Shown piece after piece: positions 1 to 8,148 of a stretch of DNA of 64,000 nt. Made by a program: the position numbers and the translations under genes. The stretch is from Rhodobacteraceae bacterium Araon29 (lineage in GTDB: Bacteria; Pseudomonadota; Alphaproteobacteria; Rhodobacterales; Rhodobacteraceae). The stretch covers positions 3,153,501-3,217,500 of the forward strand of contig CP046865.1 in NCBI GenBank assembly GCA_039640505.1, in the 5' to 3' direction. Positions within the stretch are counted from its first letter, which is position 1. Each line of letters begins with the position of its first letter. The notes below the pieces were generated by a model. The model was not told the origin of the DNA. It saw only the letters and a program-made list of their open reading frames with translations, and ran no database searches.

Positions 1-502
1 GTCGTGTTATTAATTCATGCTCATCGGAATCATCGAATTTTTCGGCCAGTATTTTGAAAATTGAAACTCGTACTTCCGTTGAGATGCTATCAATAATCTT
101 GTCATGCTTTAGCACCCGGTCGCCGTTTATCCGAATACCGCTGTCTCCAAGTGACAAGAACCGCCAATTGGTACCACAATCTATGGCCATAGCCACAGTG
201 GTGGCTGGAAGCTGATCAAGGTCGTAGTCCTCAAATGCTCTCGCATAAGACGTACAGAGATCTGCCAACAGTGTTTCCGCGTCTTTTTCTCTGTTTCGAT
301 ATGGCAACAGGAGTTCAGCCAGGATTTGGGAAGCCGCCATTGAGGCAGCTCGGCCATAGGGAACACCATTTAGATTTCGTCCTTCAGCATCCGTTGCGCC
401 ATCAAAGACGCCGAAACAAACACTCGGAAGCACTAAGGCTACATCATCCCCAAACTTGTCGTTAGCGCGGAATTTTGAGCGCGAGAAGAGGTCAAAATTC
501 AT
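1..502 (-). CDS. PP2C-like protein phosphatase, partial (C-terminus beyond window edge)
   Basis: The frame is open from an ATG at 502 down to base 1, giving about 167 residues with no stop, so the C-terminus is outside the window. The translation has PP2C/PPM landmarks in order: an N-terminal region with DKFGDD, FGVFDGATD (the family's metal-binding VxDGxGG region), a helix with GRAASMAA, and ATTVAMAID...LSLGDSGIRI (the family's TT...GDS region). PP2C enzymes are metal-dependent phosphatases, usually of phospho-Ser/Thr proteins. The gene starts 8 nt after the permease stop, so it is the last visible gene of the transporter operon. That position suggests either regulation of transport or dephosphorylation of an imported compound, which is inference. 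The final metal ligand cannot be checked here. Confidence 0.7.
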   Translation of the reverse strand, partial: MNFDLFSRSKFRANDKFGDDVALVLPSVCFGVFDGATDAEGRNLNGVPYGRAASMAASQILAELLLPYRNREKDAETLLADLCTSYARAFEDYDLDQLPATTVAMAIDCGTNWRFLSLGDSGIRINGDRVLKHDKIIDSISTEVRVSIFKILAEKFDDSDEHELITR

Positions 503-510
503 ATGTCGCC

Positions 511-2169
511 CTACAAAAACGCGGAATCACGGTTTTCTGCAAATCGGAATACGGCATAGACACAAATACCAGTACTTAAGAGCAGAATAGTAGACAGTGC
601 CGCGGCGGTACCAAATTCACCATCCAATACCGCGATATAGACCTGTACCGGCATGGTGATGGTGCCAGAGTCGTAGATTATGACTGTGGACGACAGTTCA
701 TTGATTGCAGTGATGAAAGCCATTAATGCACCGATAATAATACCTGGCATTATCAACGGTATGGTTATCATCCTGAACGCACCTAATGGCGAAGCACCCA
801 AATTAATCGCTGCTTCCTCCAGAGATGGCTGAATCTGACGAAGACTCGAAGATGTAGCCCTCACACCGTAAGGCAGTCTCCTAATGAAATAGACCATCAC
901 AAGAAGCACGGTTGCGGTGAATATATCTGGCATTGCGTTTCTGAACACAGTCACAAAACCAATGGCCATCACAACACCCGGTACAAGGTATGGAACCATC
1001 ATAAGAAAGTCTATTGATGCTGCCACTTTCGTTTCCCTTCGAACAATCACATAGCTGATAAAGGTTGATGCGATAGTGATAAGAAGTGCAGCCGTGATTG
1101 AGAGGCTGAAGCTATTGAAGATCGCTTCCGGAGCATCCCGCAAAACACGTTGGTAACTTTCAAATCCAAATCCGCCGACAAATACGGGACCCTTGGTTTT
1201 CAAGATCGAAGTGTAGATCACAACAATTGATGGAAGCATCGCTATTAAGACAAGCCCATGACAGAAAATATGAATACCCCAGTTTTTCCACCCTTCCAAC
1301 TTCACAGGTACTGGCAGGTTTGTGAGAGAACTTGCATATCGCTTCTTTGCGAGAATTCGGCGCTGTATAACCAGTGCAATCATAGAGATTACCATCATCA
1401 AGATGGATACTGTGACCGCCATCGTTGGCGCACCACCAAGTTCCGAACGATACGCACCTAGAGCAATGGTAGATAGAGTTCTAAAACCTCTTCCAAGAAT
1501 GGCAGGTGTACCGAAGTCAGCGATTGACAGAACGAAGCATATGATTGCGCCCGTACTGACAGCTGGGAAAACCAACGGCAAGGTAACCTTCCTGAAGCGT
1601 TGCCAGGGATTACATCCCAAATTTTCAGCAGCATCTTCAAAAGATTTGTTGACGTTGTTCAAGGAAGTTTGCGTCATTAGGAAAATGAACGGGAAAAACT
1701 TCAGTGAAAACACTAGGATAATCCCGGGCGCATTGTAGATTGTTGGGGTATCTAGGCCGATTGCTTTGAATGCATTCGTAATAAAGCCATTCGACCCCAA
1801 CATCATGATCCATGCGTAGGCCCCGATGAACGGTGGTGATACTAGGACAAGGATTGCCAAGGTTTGTATCCACGCGTTGCCACGAATTTTGAAACGGGCC
1901 GTGAAAAACGCCAAAGGAATACCGATCAGGCAAGCCCCCACAGTGCCAAGGATTCCCACGTACAATGTGTTTTTCAGACCATTGACATAGTAGTTCCGCG
2001 TAAGAACCGTTTGGAAATTAGCCAATGTGAACGCACCTGTTTCTGCGTCCATGAAGCCCAATATCAAAATTTGCATAATGGGCAGCAATAACAAGATACA
2101 TAGCAAAGCTATAATGACTATCGTAACGATCGTCCATAAATCCAATTTCTTCTGTAACACCTGTAGCAT
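511..2169 (-). CDS. ABC transporter permease, fused double-domain (AfuB/FbpB type)
   Basis: This 552-residue inner-membrane permease carries two tandem binding-protein-dependent transport domains. The cytoplasmic EAA loops that contact the ATPase are visible twice: EDAAENLGCNPWQRF near residue 180 and EEAAINLGASPLGAF near residue 450. Each half has about six hydrophobic segments. This fused layout is usual for Fe(III), 2-aminoethylphosphonate and sugar-phosphate (Afu) importers. The gene starts 2 nt after the ATPase stop and is followed 8 nt later by the PP2C-like gene, so it is translationally coupled within one operon. Substrate cannot be read from this protein; the operator shared with uxuA argues for a carbon source rather than iron. 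Confidence 0.9.
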   Translation of the reverse strand: MLQVLQKKLDLWTIVTIVIIALLCILLLLPIMQILILGFMDAETGAFTLANFQTVLTRNYYVNGLKNTLYVGILGTVGACLIGIPLAFFTARFKIRGNAWIQTLAILVLVSPPFIGAYAWIMMLGSNGFITNAFKAIGLDTPTIYNAPGIILVFSLKFFPFIFLMTQTSLNNVNKSFEDAAENLGCNPWQRFRKVTLPLVFPAVSTGAIICFVLSIADFGTPAILGRGFRTLSTIALGAYRSELGGAPTMAVTVSILMMVISMIALVIQRRILAKKRYASSLTNLPVPVKLEGWKNWGIHIFCHGLVLIAMLPSIVVIYTSILKTKGPVFVGGFGFESYQRVLRDAPEAIFNSFSLSITAALLITIASTFISYVIVRRETKVAASIDFLMMVPYLVPGVVMAIGFVTVFRNAMPDIFTATVLLVMVYFIRRLPYGVRATSSSLRQIQPSLEEAAINLGASPLGAFRMITIPLIMPGIIIGALMAFITAINELSSTVIIYDSGTITMPVQVYIAVLDGEFGTAAALSTILLLSTGICVYAVFRFAENRDSAFL

Positions 2170-2171
2170 CT

Positions 2172-3263
2172 CTAGATACGCCCACCAAAATGCTCATCGA
2201 CAAAGAACAAGACTTTTTCCTTTTGGGTTCTGAATACTACCTTATCGGAGGGCGCTAACGTGATGAGTTCTGCGTCAGGACGTCCAATAGCCTTGATTAC
2301 TTCCCCATTTGTTGTCTGACCATAGACTTCGATCTCGCGTCCAACGTAGCTAACTTCCTGAATTACAACTGGCACGTCTAATTTTGTTTTATCGTCTTCA
2401 GTCTGTGCGCTGGATGGAAGGATGTCCAAATCTTCAGGTCGAACCGCGCCAACAAAAGAACCAGACTTTGGAGCGCGAACACTCGAAGAGATAACTTCAC
2501 CAGTTGAACGAAGCGAAAATTTGGAGTCGTTAAGGTCGACTTGCATAAAGTTATTGGACCCCACAAAAGATGCAACAAAGCGGTTTGAAGGTCGAGTATA
2601 GACCTCAAACGGTGGCTCCGCTTGTTGAATAACTCCGCCTGCCATAACGCAAACTACGTCCGACATTGCCAACGCTTCTTCTTGATCGTGTGTAACGTAA
2701 ACGGTTGTCACACCTAGATCTTGCTGAATTCGCCGTAGTTCCGCGCGGAGTTCCACGCGTAACTTTGCATCTAGATTCGAAAGCGGCTCATCCATTAGTA
2801 ACACCTTTGGCTGAACGACTATAGCACGGGCGAGCCCAACCCGTTGTTGTTGTCCCCCTGAAAGCTCATGAGGCATTCGATCAGCAAGTTTGCCAAGCTG
2901 GACGACATCGATAACATCATCAACTCTTGTTTTTATTTCTGCCGCACGTACTTTGCGTTGCTTCAATCCAAATGCTATATTGTCCCTTACACTCATGTGT
3001 GGAAACACCGCATAGTCCTGGAACACCATCGCAACATCGCGCCGGTGAGCCGGTAGGTCGCCGATCGACTGACCATCGACAAAGATATCACCTGCAGATT
3101 GGCTGTGAAAACCAGCAATTGCCCTCAAGAGAGTGGTTTTGCCACAACCAGATGGGCCCAAAAGGGTAAAAAACGTGCCACTAGGGACATCTATATTAAT
3201 ATCGGAAAGCGCTACGAAAGAACCGTAGAGCTTCTGCAGTCCCGCAACTTTTATGGAGGCCAT
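2172..3263 (-). CDS. ABC transporter ATP-binding protein (AfuC/FbpC/PotA type)
   Basis: This 363-residue ATPase powers the adjacent permease. Walker A GPSGCGKTT lies near residue 38, the Q-loop in VFQDYAVFPHM, the signature LSGGQQQRVGLARA near 135, Walker B VLLMDEPLSNLD near 155 and the H-loop YVTHDQEEAL near 190. The last ~120 residues form a TOBE-like regulatory domain containing VGAVRPEDLDILP, as in MalK/FbpC/PotA relatives. It sits between the binding protein upstream, separated by a stem-loop, and the permease 2 nt downstream. Annotation as an iron transporter by homology would be tempting but is not proven; family members also move spermidine, phosphonates or sugar phosphates. Confidence 0.92.
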   Translation of the reverse strand: MASIKVAGLQKLYGSFVALSDINIDVPSGTFFTLLGPSGCGKTTLLRAIAGFHSQSAGDIFVDGQSIGDLPAHRRDVAMVFQDYAVFPHMSVRDNIAFGLKQRKVRAAEIKTRVDDVIDVVQLGKLADRMPHELSGGQQQRVGLARAIVVQPKVLLMDEPLSNLDAKLRVELRAELRRIQQDLGVTTVYVTHDQEEALAMSDVVCVMAGGVIQQAEPPFEVYTRPSNRFVASFVGSNNFMQVDLNDSKFSLRSTGEVISSSVRAPKSGSFVGAVRPEDLDILPSSAQTEDDKTKLDVPVVIQEVSYVGREIEVYGQTTNGEVIKAIGRPDAELITLAPSDKVVFRTQKEKVLFFVDEHFGGRI

Positions 3264-3290
3264 ATTATTAAATCCAGTCTTTAGGATATA

Positions 3291-3327
3291 GGACCCATCC
3301 TTTTGCGGCCAAAGGCCAGATGGGTCC
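3291..3327 (-). other. Intercistronic stem-loop after binding-protein gene
   Basis: Inverted repeat GGACCCATC (3291-3299) and GATGGGTCC (3319-3327) encloses a second small stem, GGCC-AAA-GGCC (3307-3317). It lies between the stop of the binding-protein gene and the start of the ATPase gene. There is no T-run on the 3' side in the minus direction, so it is more likely an mRNA-stabilising or partial-termination element that keeps binding protein in excess than a full terminator. On the plus strand it is followed by seven T residues. Confidence 0.6.
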
Positions 3328-3338
3328 CATAAGTTTTT

Positions 3339-4319
3339 TTATTGAACGTCCAGCAGCATATCTTCCCAAGCAGATACAATCCGCTTGCGGTTTTCCGCTG
3401 CCCAAGCATTATTATAATTCACTCTCACAATATCACTTACTGGCAAGAGTGCCGGGTTTGACGCCACATCACCGCGAACCGGCCGACGACCTTGCTCGGC
3501 TACAACCGTTTGTGCGTCAGCGGACATCATGAAGTCAAGGAATGCCTGACCGTTGGCCTCATTTGGGCCTCCGGCAACAAGCGCCATCGCGTCAGCATGG
3601 AAGGCTGTTCCATCTGAAGGATACACGATTTGAACTGGCCCACCTCCTTGGATGAATCTAAGCACTGCGTCTTCCAAAGTAACACCGATTGCCAATTCAC
3701 CATCATTTACGAAACGAGGTACGGCACCAGAACTGTCGGACAGGACAAAGTTTGCCAGCAATCCTTTGTAAATCTCCCAACCCTTTTCTTCACCATAGCG
3801 CTGAAGAACAGTCGCAAGTTGAATATACGAAGAACCAGATCTATTTGCTTTTGCTGAAGAGATGTAATCATCATACTTTGGATCTGATAACTCCACCCAG
3901 CTTTGCGGGACAGGCAGTCCGTCGAGTTTGCTCTCATTCACAATGAATGCCATGACAACGGCAGAGAATGGGCTCGCCTTTTCGCTTTCGTTTACTCCCT
4001 CTAAAAGGGCGTCTGTACCTTTTGGATCGTAAGCCTCAAACAGAGTTGGGTTGAAATCAACAACAGACGAATCAACGCTCCAAAGCACGTCAGCCATCGG
4101 GCGTGCTGCCTCTGCAGTCAAACGGTTCAACAATTCGCCAGAACCAGCTTTGATGATTTCAACATCAATTCCGGTCTGCTTTTCAAACATTGGCACAAGT
4201 TCATCGATGAATACCTGTGGTACAGCTGTGTACACCGTCACTTTTTCTTCTGCGATTGCCGGCGCAGATGACAAAGCAATGCTTGCCATCACGCTTGCGG
4301 TTAAAATTATCTTTTTCAT
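3339..4319 (-). CDS. Periplasmic substrate-binding protein (AfuA/FbpA/PhnS-like, family 1)
   Basis: This 326-residue protein has a clear Sec signal peptide ending near ...APAIA/EE (residue ~23). The mature part begins KVTVYTAVPQVFIDELVPMFEKQTG, the typical opening of type II binding proteins of the Fe(III)/AfuA/2-AEP cluster, and contains MADVLWSVDSS and QGRRPVRGDVA. The ATG at 4319 is supported by an AGGAGG five bases upstream. It is the first gene of the operon binding protein - ATPase - permease - PP2C. The Fe(III) ligand tyrosine pair typical of FbpA is not obvious in the C-terminal half. Its promoter carries a 17-bp sequence identical to one before uxuA, which suggests control by sugar-acid signals. 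A sugar-phosphate or organic-acid ligand is therefore plausible, but unproven. Confidence 0.85.
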   Translation of the reverse strand: MKKIILTASVMASIALSSAPAIAEEKVTVYTAVPQVFIDELVPMFEKQTGIDVEIIKAGSGELLNRLTAEAARPMADVLWSVDSSVVDFNPTLFEAYDPKGTDALLEGVNESEKASPFSAVVMAFIVNESKLDGLPVPQSWVELSDPKYDDYISSAKANRSGSSYIQLATVLQRYGEEKGWEIYKGLLANFVLSDSSGAVPRFVNDGELAIGVTLEDAVLRFIQGGGPVQIVYPSDGTAFHADAMALVAGGPNEANGQAFLDFMMSADAQTVVAEQGRRPVRGDVASNPALLPVSDIVRVNYNNAWAAENRKRIVSAWEDMLLDVQ

Positions 4320-4337
4320 TTTTTCCTCCTGATTGTC

Positions 4338-4354
4338 TTATAAGTTATATCTTA
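4338..4354 (-). promoter_or_regulatory. Putative GntR operator, site 1 (before afuA-like gene)
   Basis: TTATAAGTTATATCTTA lies 19-35 bases before the start codon of the binding-protein gene. The identical 17-mer occurs at 6266-6282 before uxuA, and near-identical copies occur before the xylF-like gene (21276-21292) and the truncated aminotransferase (22380-22396). The partly palindromic, AT-rich form and the presence of two paralogous FadR-type GntR regulators in the same 23 kb suggest it is their operator. This is inference from repetition and position. Confidence 0.6.
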
Positions 4355-4476
4355 CGCCTTTCGGGTACCAAGTCAACATGGAAACGCCTGATAAAAAGCA
4401 AATAGAACTCGCATTAAGATAATTTTTTAGAGTGCCGAAATTTTGGATCCTGTCGTTCCGATGGCGATAATAAGCA

Positions 4477-4962
4477 TTAGAGACCGTCCAAAGTATTTTT
4501 AACGTTCGCAAGTTTCCATATCGGAAAATTTGGAAACTTCCGGATCGTCCATGTTGTCACGCGTTGCGACAACAGAAAGGTTTTTACACTTTGATCAATA
4601 TTCGATGCGGTCACTTCGCCACTCAGAAATTGCAAGAGCAACCAAACCGAACCATGGCCCATCGTGTAGCGCTCCTGAGCGATCAAGGCATCATACACAC
4701 CAGCGCGAAGATCACAGACCTGCTGCGGACCAGCATCAAATGCGACTAGTTTAATGTCGCCCTGGCGACCTGCCTGAAGAATTTCAGCTGCCGCGCCAGT
4801 CGCTGCCGCAAAGTGCGTTGCATAAAAACCTTTTAGATATGGGTGCTCGAAAATGGCCGACGATACAAGTTCGCTCGCTTTGGTATAACTGGTTTCGGGG
4901 TAGGGCGTGGCGAGGATATTGGTGCCCTTCCCCTCGTTGCCCGAATTATCTGTGATAATCAC
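4477..4962 (-). pseudogene. Sugar ABC transporter periplasmic binding protein, degraded
   Basis: The reading frame keeps the central part of a RbsB/FrcB-type sugar-binding protein: VIITDNSGN...PYPETSY, HPYLKGFYATHFAAATGAAAEIL, KLVAFDAGPQQV and ALIAQERYTMGHGSV. The N-terminal ~120 residues are missing; the region 4963-5152 upstream has only short frame-broken scraps. Near 4585 the natural C-terminus continues in another frame (VVATRDNMDDPEVSKF ending at a stop), so there is also a frameshift. The beginning (GTG) is not preceded by a ribosome-binding site. It is a dead solute-binding gene just downstream of uxuA and in the same direction. Confidence 0.75.
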
Positions 4963-5152
4963 TAACCCGAGCGTTTATGTCCAGCAATACCAATGGCGAT
5001 GATTTCCTGACCGACAGACATATTCTCGACCATAAAAATATCGGGTTAGGGCCATAGTCTTTGTGATGCTAAACCGCGCTTTGAGCAGTTTAGCCGTTGG
5101 CAGCATCTAAGGCGCGCACCGCAACAAGAGACTTGTCGCTAACGATCGCATT

Positions 5153-6115
5153 CTATTCAGTTGCAACCGCAGTAAGCAGCCCCCGAAGATAACCGGCTGT
5201 GAAGATGTGGCCCTGAAATCCGTAGCCTTCGATCTCGACATGTTCGCCCGAAAGCTTCGGTGCGTGATCGGGGCGAATACATCCGGTGTAGCCGACCTCG
5301 TTCAGCTTTCGCAGCACGCTCAGCAGGTCTACGTCGCCGTCGTCCGGGAAAGTTTCCACGAAATCATCCTGACACCCTCTTATATTACGGAAATGTACGA
5401 AGTGAATTCGATTGCTCCATCGATCGATCAGCCCTTCCAGATTGCAACCCAGCTCCGCGAAACAGCCGATGCAATATGTAATTCCATTGGCTTTGCTAGG
5501 ATTGGCGGCAAGCAACCAGTCATAGTCTTCGACGCTGGACATGATCCGCTGTAGTCCACCCATTGGTGATGTCGGCGGATCGTCAGGATGCATGGCAAGT
5601 TTAATGCCAACGTCTTCCGCAACAGGAATAACTTCATCTAGAAAGCGCTTCAGATTGGCGCGCATCTCATCTTTCGAAATAGGCAATACATCTGCTTCCA
5701 CCAAAGTTTCATGGTCAACATCGATTGCGCGGTATGAACTGGTGATCGCTCCACCACGCGTTTTGGTTTCAAAGCTGGTGCGAACAACCATTGCATCGTC
5801 AAAAACTTGCGGCATGAAGTTATAGCAGATTACCTCGACACCATGAGACGCCAGCAAACGGATCGCATCGACCCAATCGTCGGTCTGTTCCCGCCATCCA
5901 TCCTCGCCCATAACAATCTTGCCTATCGGTGGGCCGGCTTCTACCACTGTCGCGCGAAGATCCGCAGCTTTCGCCCGTTCAACAAACGCTCCAAATTGAT
6001 CGAAAATTGCGCCCCGATCTTCGACACTGTAGTAAACGACATCCTGCGCACCTATCTGCCGCACAGCTTCAAGTCGCTCTTTCGTGGCTGGCTTCGCCAC
6101 AATCGATAAACGCAT
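5153..6115 (-). CDS. uxuA: Mannonate dehydratase
   Basis: This 320-residue TIM-barrel protein matches UxuA, which dehydrates D-mannonate to 2-keto-3-deoxygluconate in hexuronate catabolism. Diagnostic stretches are KLAMHPDDPP (near 175), ITYCIGCFAELG (near 215), IHFVHFRNI (near 240) and CIRPDHAPKL (near 290). These hold the His, Cys, His and Asp/His metal ligands of the family. The length is a little below the usual 350-400 residues but both ends are family-like. The promoter contains the 17-bp operator at 6266-6282. No uxuB or kdgK is nearby, so the downstream steps would be elsewhere. The dead sugar-binding gene lies just downstream in the same direction. Confidence 0.9.
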   Translation of the reverse strand: MRLSIVAKPATKERLEAVRQIGAQDVVYYSVEDRGAIFDQFGAFVERAKAADLRATVVEAGPPIGKIVMGEDGWREQTDDWVDAIRLLASHGVEVICYNFMPQVFDDAMVVRTSFETKTRGGAITSSYRAIDVDHETLVEADVLPISKDEMRANLKRFLDEVIPVAEDVGIKLAMHPDDPPTSPMGGLQRIMSSVEDYDWLLAANPSKANGITYCIGCFAELGCNLEGLIDRWSNRIHFVHFRNIRGCQDDFVETFPDDGDVDLLSVLRKLNEVGYTGCIRPDHAPKLSGEHVEIEGYGFQGHIFTAGYLRGLLTAVATE

Positions 6116-6265
6116 CTCAGAATGTCTCCGTGTTGAAATATTGATGGCCGGATTGCGTATTCACTTGCTTCATTCTTCGTCTCCAAGCCCCAAGCGGCCC
6201 TTTTATTAGTGCTCAAGAAACTCAGCCGATTTTGATGGAAATCGATCAAGTAACCCCATATGTTA

Positions 6266-6282
6266 TTATAAGTTATATCTTA
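6266..6282 (-). promoter_or_regulatory. Putative GntR operator, site 2 (before uxuA)
   Basis: TTATAAGTTATATCTTA is an exact 17-bp copy of the site at 4338-4354, about 150 bases before the uxuA start. It lies within a longer AT-rich stretch (6260-6286) that is also nearly palindromic. Shared control of the transporter operon and uxuA is the simplest reading. Confidence 0.6.
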
Positions 6283-6299
6283 TATGGTCAATAATTAAA

Positions 6300-7043
6300 T
6301 CGTAACCTTTCCGCGAGCAGTACGCCAATCACACGGTTTTTGATTAACTCAATTGTTGCAGTGCGTTGATATCGATCTGTATATGCTACTTGCATATGGC
6401 GGTTAGGACATGTGATTGACAGCCGTGAAATTCGATCCGATTTAGTTTACAGGTTTTGATCAGGAACTCGTTTATCTCCCAGTTTTTTGCGCCGGTGTGA
6501 CATTCTGCACAGGGCGTTTGAAAAGGCAACCTAGCCCTTGATCACATCGATCGATAAGTGGTTGCAGCAGGCAAAGACAGGCGTTTCATTGAGGAAGGCC
6601 TCGACCTCCTTAGGCTCGAAGTCTATGCCGTCCAAATTTAATCAAATCAACTTACCCTACTGCGCCGTCCGGCCCTAGACAGACACTGATGATAGGCAAC
6701 TACCATTTAGCACCCTCATTGACCGTCTCACTATAAATAATAGCCTCTGCCATGAGGCTCGAATATTAATTCCGCTTACAATGCGAACAGTGCGTAAATC
6801 TTGCCCGCCCCTCGCTTGTGGGTCCTGACCAGAAACCCTCTAAGAATCAACGAGAGCTCCGAAGCGCTGGTATAGCGCTATCTTATCAGTTTGGGAACTA
6901 GACAACGGTTACATCCTCTCTATAACCGCCGCGTACCTTAAACAGGCGAACGATCTGCCATTGTCGGAACAGAACTCTTTCCTGGCCTAGAATTGTTACA
7001 GGATTTATCAAGTTGGCAATTTTCAACTGACGGACAGGTTAGT
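6300..7043. other. Long non-coding stretch with a possible gene scrap
   Basis: About 740 bases without an intact gene between the uxuA promoter and the end of the first gntR. On the minus strand 6531-6642 reads as a short, protein-like tail (GIDFEPKEVEAFLNETPVF...SIDVIKG then stop), but it has an in-frame stop just upstream and I could not assign a family. The rest shows no coding pattern, RNA gene or clear repeat. It is consistent with decayed DNA inside a genomic island. Confidence 0.4.
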
Positions 7044-7715
7044 CTAAGAACCTTCTAATTCGCGAATGTAGTTGCCAATGGCACTACAGCCATGAATTAT
7101 GTCAGCTTGTACTGCAGCGACAGCTCTAGAGCAGTCTTTAGCACCGAGCGCCTCGAAAAGATTTAGATGATCAGGAGCCCCGATCGTGACATCAATGCGC
7201 TTTGAATAGTACACACGCAAGATTGGTCCCATCTTTGCCCACAAGTTCAAGATTGAGGACATCAGCATTGGCATGTCCGCCCTTTCGTAGATCATGAAAT
7301 GAATTCTTCGATTGAGCGACTGAGCTTCCGCTCGTTCTTGATTGGCTTCCGCGCTGATGAACTTTGCATGAAGCTTGGACAATTCCTCGACGTCCGATTG
7401 TGTGATATTTTCAGTTGCTTTCTCAACCGCCAATCCTTCCAGGACTAATCGCATAGATAATATCTGGCTGAAACGGCTGCTCGATAGAATCGGAACAGCA
7501 AAGGCTCTTAGTGAAGACATCTCAACAGAATCCTCGGCAACCAAGCGGATGAGAGCTTCTCGAACTGGCGACACGCTCGTTCCGGTCTGCTTTGCCAATT
7601 CGTTTAGCTTTAAGCGTTGACCTGGTTCATACGCACCCGAGATCAATTGTTCCATCAAATCATGGTAGATCGGCGCAGATAGCGTCTGAAAGCTCGAAGG
7701 ACTCAGTTTTTTCAT
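7044..7715 (-). CDS. GntR family transcriptional regulator (FadR/FCD type), copy 1
   Basis: This 223-residue regulator has an N-terminal winged helix-turn-helix (IYHDLMEQLISGAYEPGQRLKLNELAKQTGTSVSPVREALIRL, residues ~16-60) and a C-terminal FCD ligand-binding domain with the family's conserved histidines (HFMIYE, HLNLFEAL, HGC). FCD regulators usually sense sugar acids or other carboxylates and repress their catabolic genes. It is a close paralogue of the regulator at 21458-22129: the DNA-recognition segment from PGQRLKLNELA to VEMSSLRAFAVP is almost unchanged, so both should bind similar sites. It is divergent from the aminotransferase gene at 8149. The repeated TTATAAGTTATATCTTA-like sites are its best candidate operators. 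Confidence 0.9.
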   Translation of the reverse strand: MKKLSPSSFQTLSAPIYHDLMEQLISGAYEPGQRLKLNELAKQTGTSVSPVREALIRLVAEDSVEMSSLRAFAVPILSSSRFSQILSMRLVLEGLAVEKATENITQSDVEELSKLHAKFISAEANQERAEAQSLNRRIHFMIYERADMPMLMSSILNLWAKMGPILRVYYSKRIDVTIGAPDHLNLFEALGAKDCSRAVAAVQADIIHGCSAIGNYIRELEGS

Positions 7716-8083
7716 AGTGTAGTTAGTCTCCTAGCAAATTAATCTTAGTAACAACCAATCGCTACGTGTTATAACAAGTAACTTTGTTTTCGCAGGTTTT
7801 CTACCCCACAATTACAACCTGAGAATTGTAACACTAATAATCGTAGGTTCTGCACTCGGCATTGGTCTTGGGAGGAAGAAATTCTGCTTCTTTAGAGTGA
7901 TATCAATCTGTTGGCACTCGTAATTGAAGCAATACCTTCAACGAGCTTGAGCAAGGTTATTAATGAAGCCCCGAATGGATTTACCCCATTCCGAGATGCG
8001 TCCAGTTCCACTACTGACTTCGAAGAAGAATTCTACAATAGAGAACTCATTAACCCCGTCGGTTTTACTAAATTGAATCCTCT

Positions 8084-8131
8084 ATTGTATAATTTCATAA
8101 TATAGATTATTATTACATTTGAATTATACAT
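8084..8131 (+). promoter_or_regulatory. AT-rich operator/promoter region before aminotransferase
   Basis: ATTGTATAATTTCATAATATA is followed by ATTATTATTACA and AATTATACATTAAGG. The 12-mer ATTGTATAATTT recurs exactly at 12769-12780, and TATAATGTATAATA-like pieces recur at 9541-9570 and 12796-12810. The repeated half-sites suggest a second regulator family, possibly the IclR protein at 11892-12677. Position just upstream of the start at 8149 fits a promoter/operator. Confidence 0.45.
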
Positions 8132-8148
8132 TAAGGAACAAAGTTGAA

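Noticed and set aside
511-4319. Naming the transporter fbpABC (iron)
   Set aside because: The family also contains Afu and phosphonate systems and the operator evidence points to carbon metabolism, so no gene symbol was given.
7911-8105. 64-codon plus-strand frame before the aminotransferase
   Set aside because: No ribosome-binding site, no family resemblance, and it runs into the AT-rich operator region; more likely chance.
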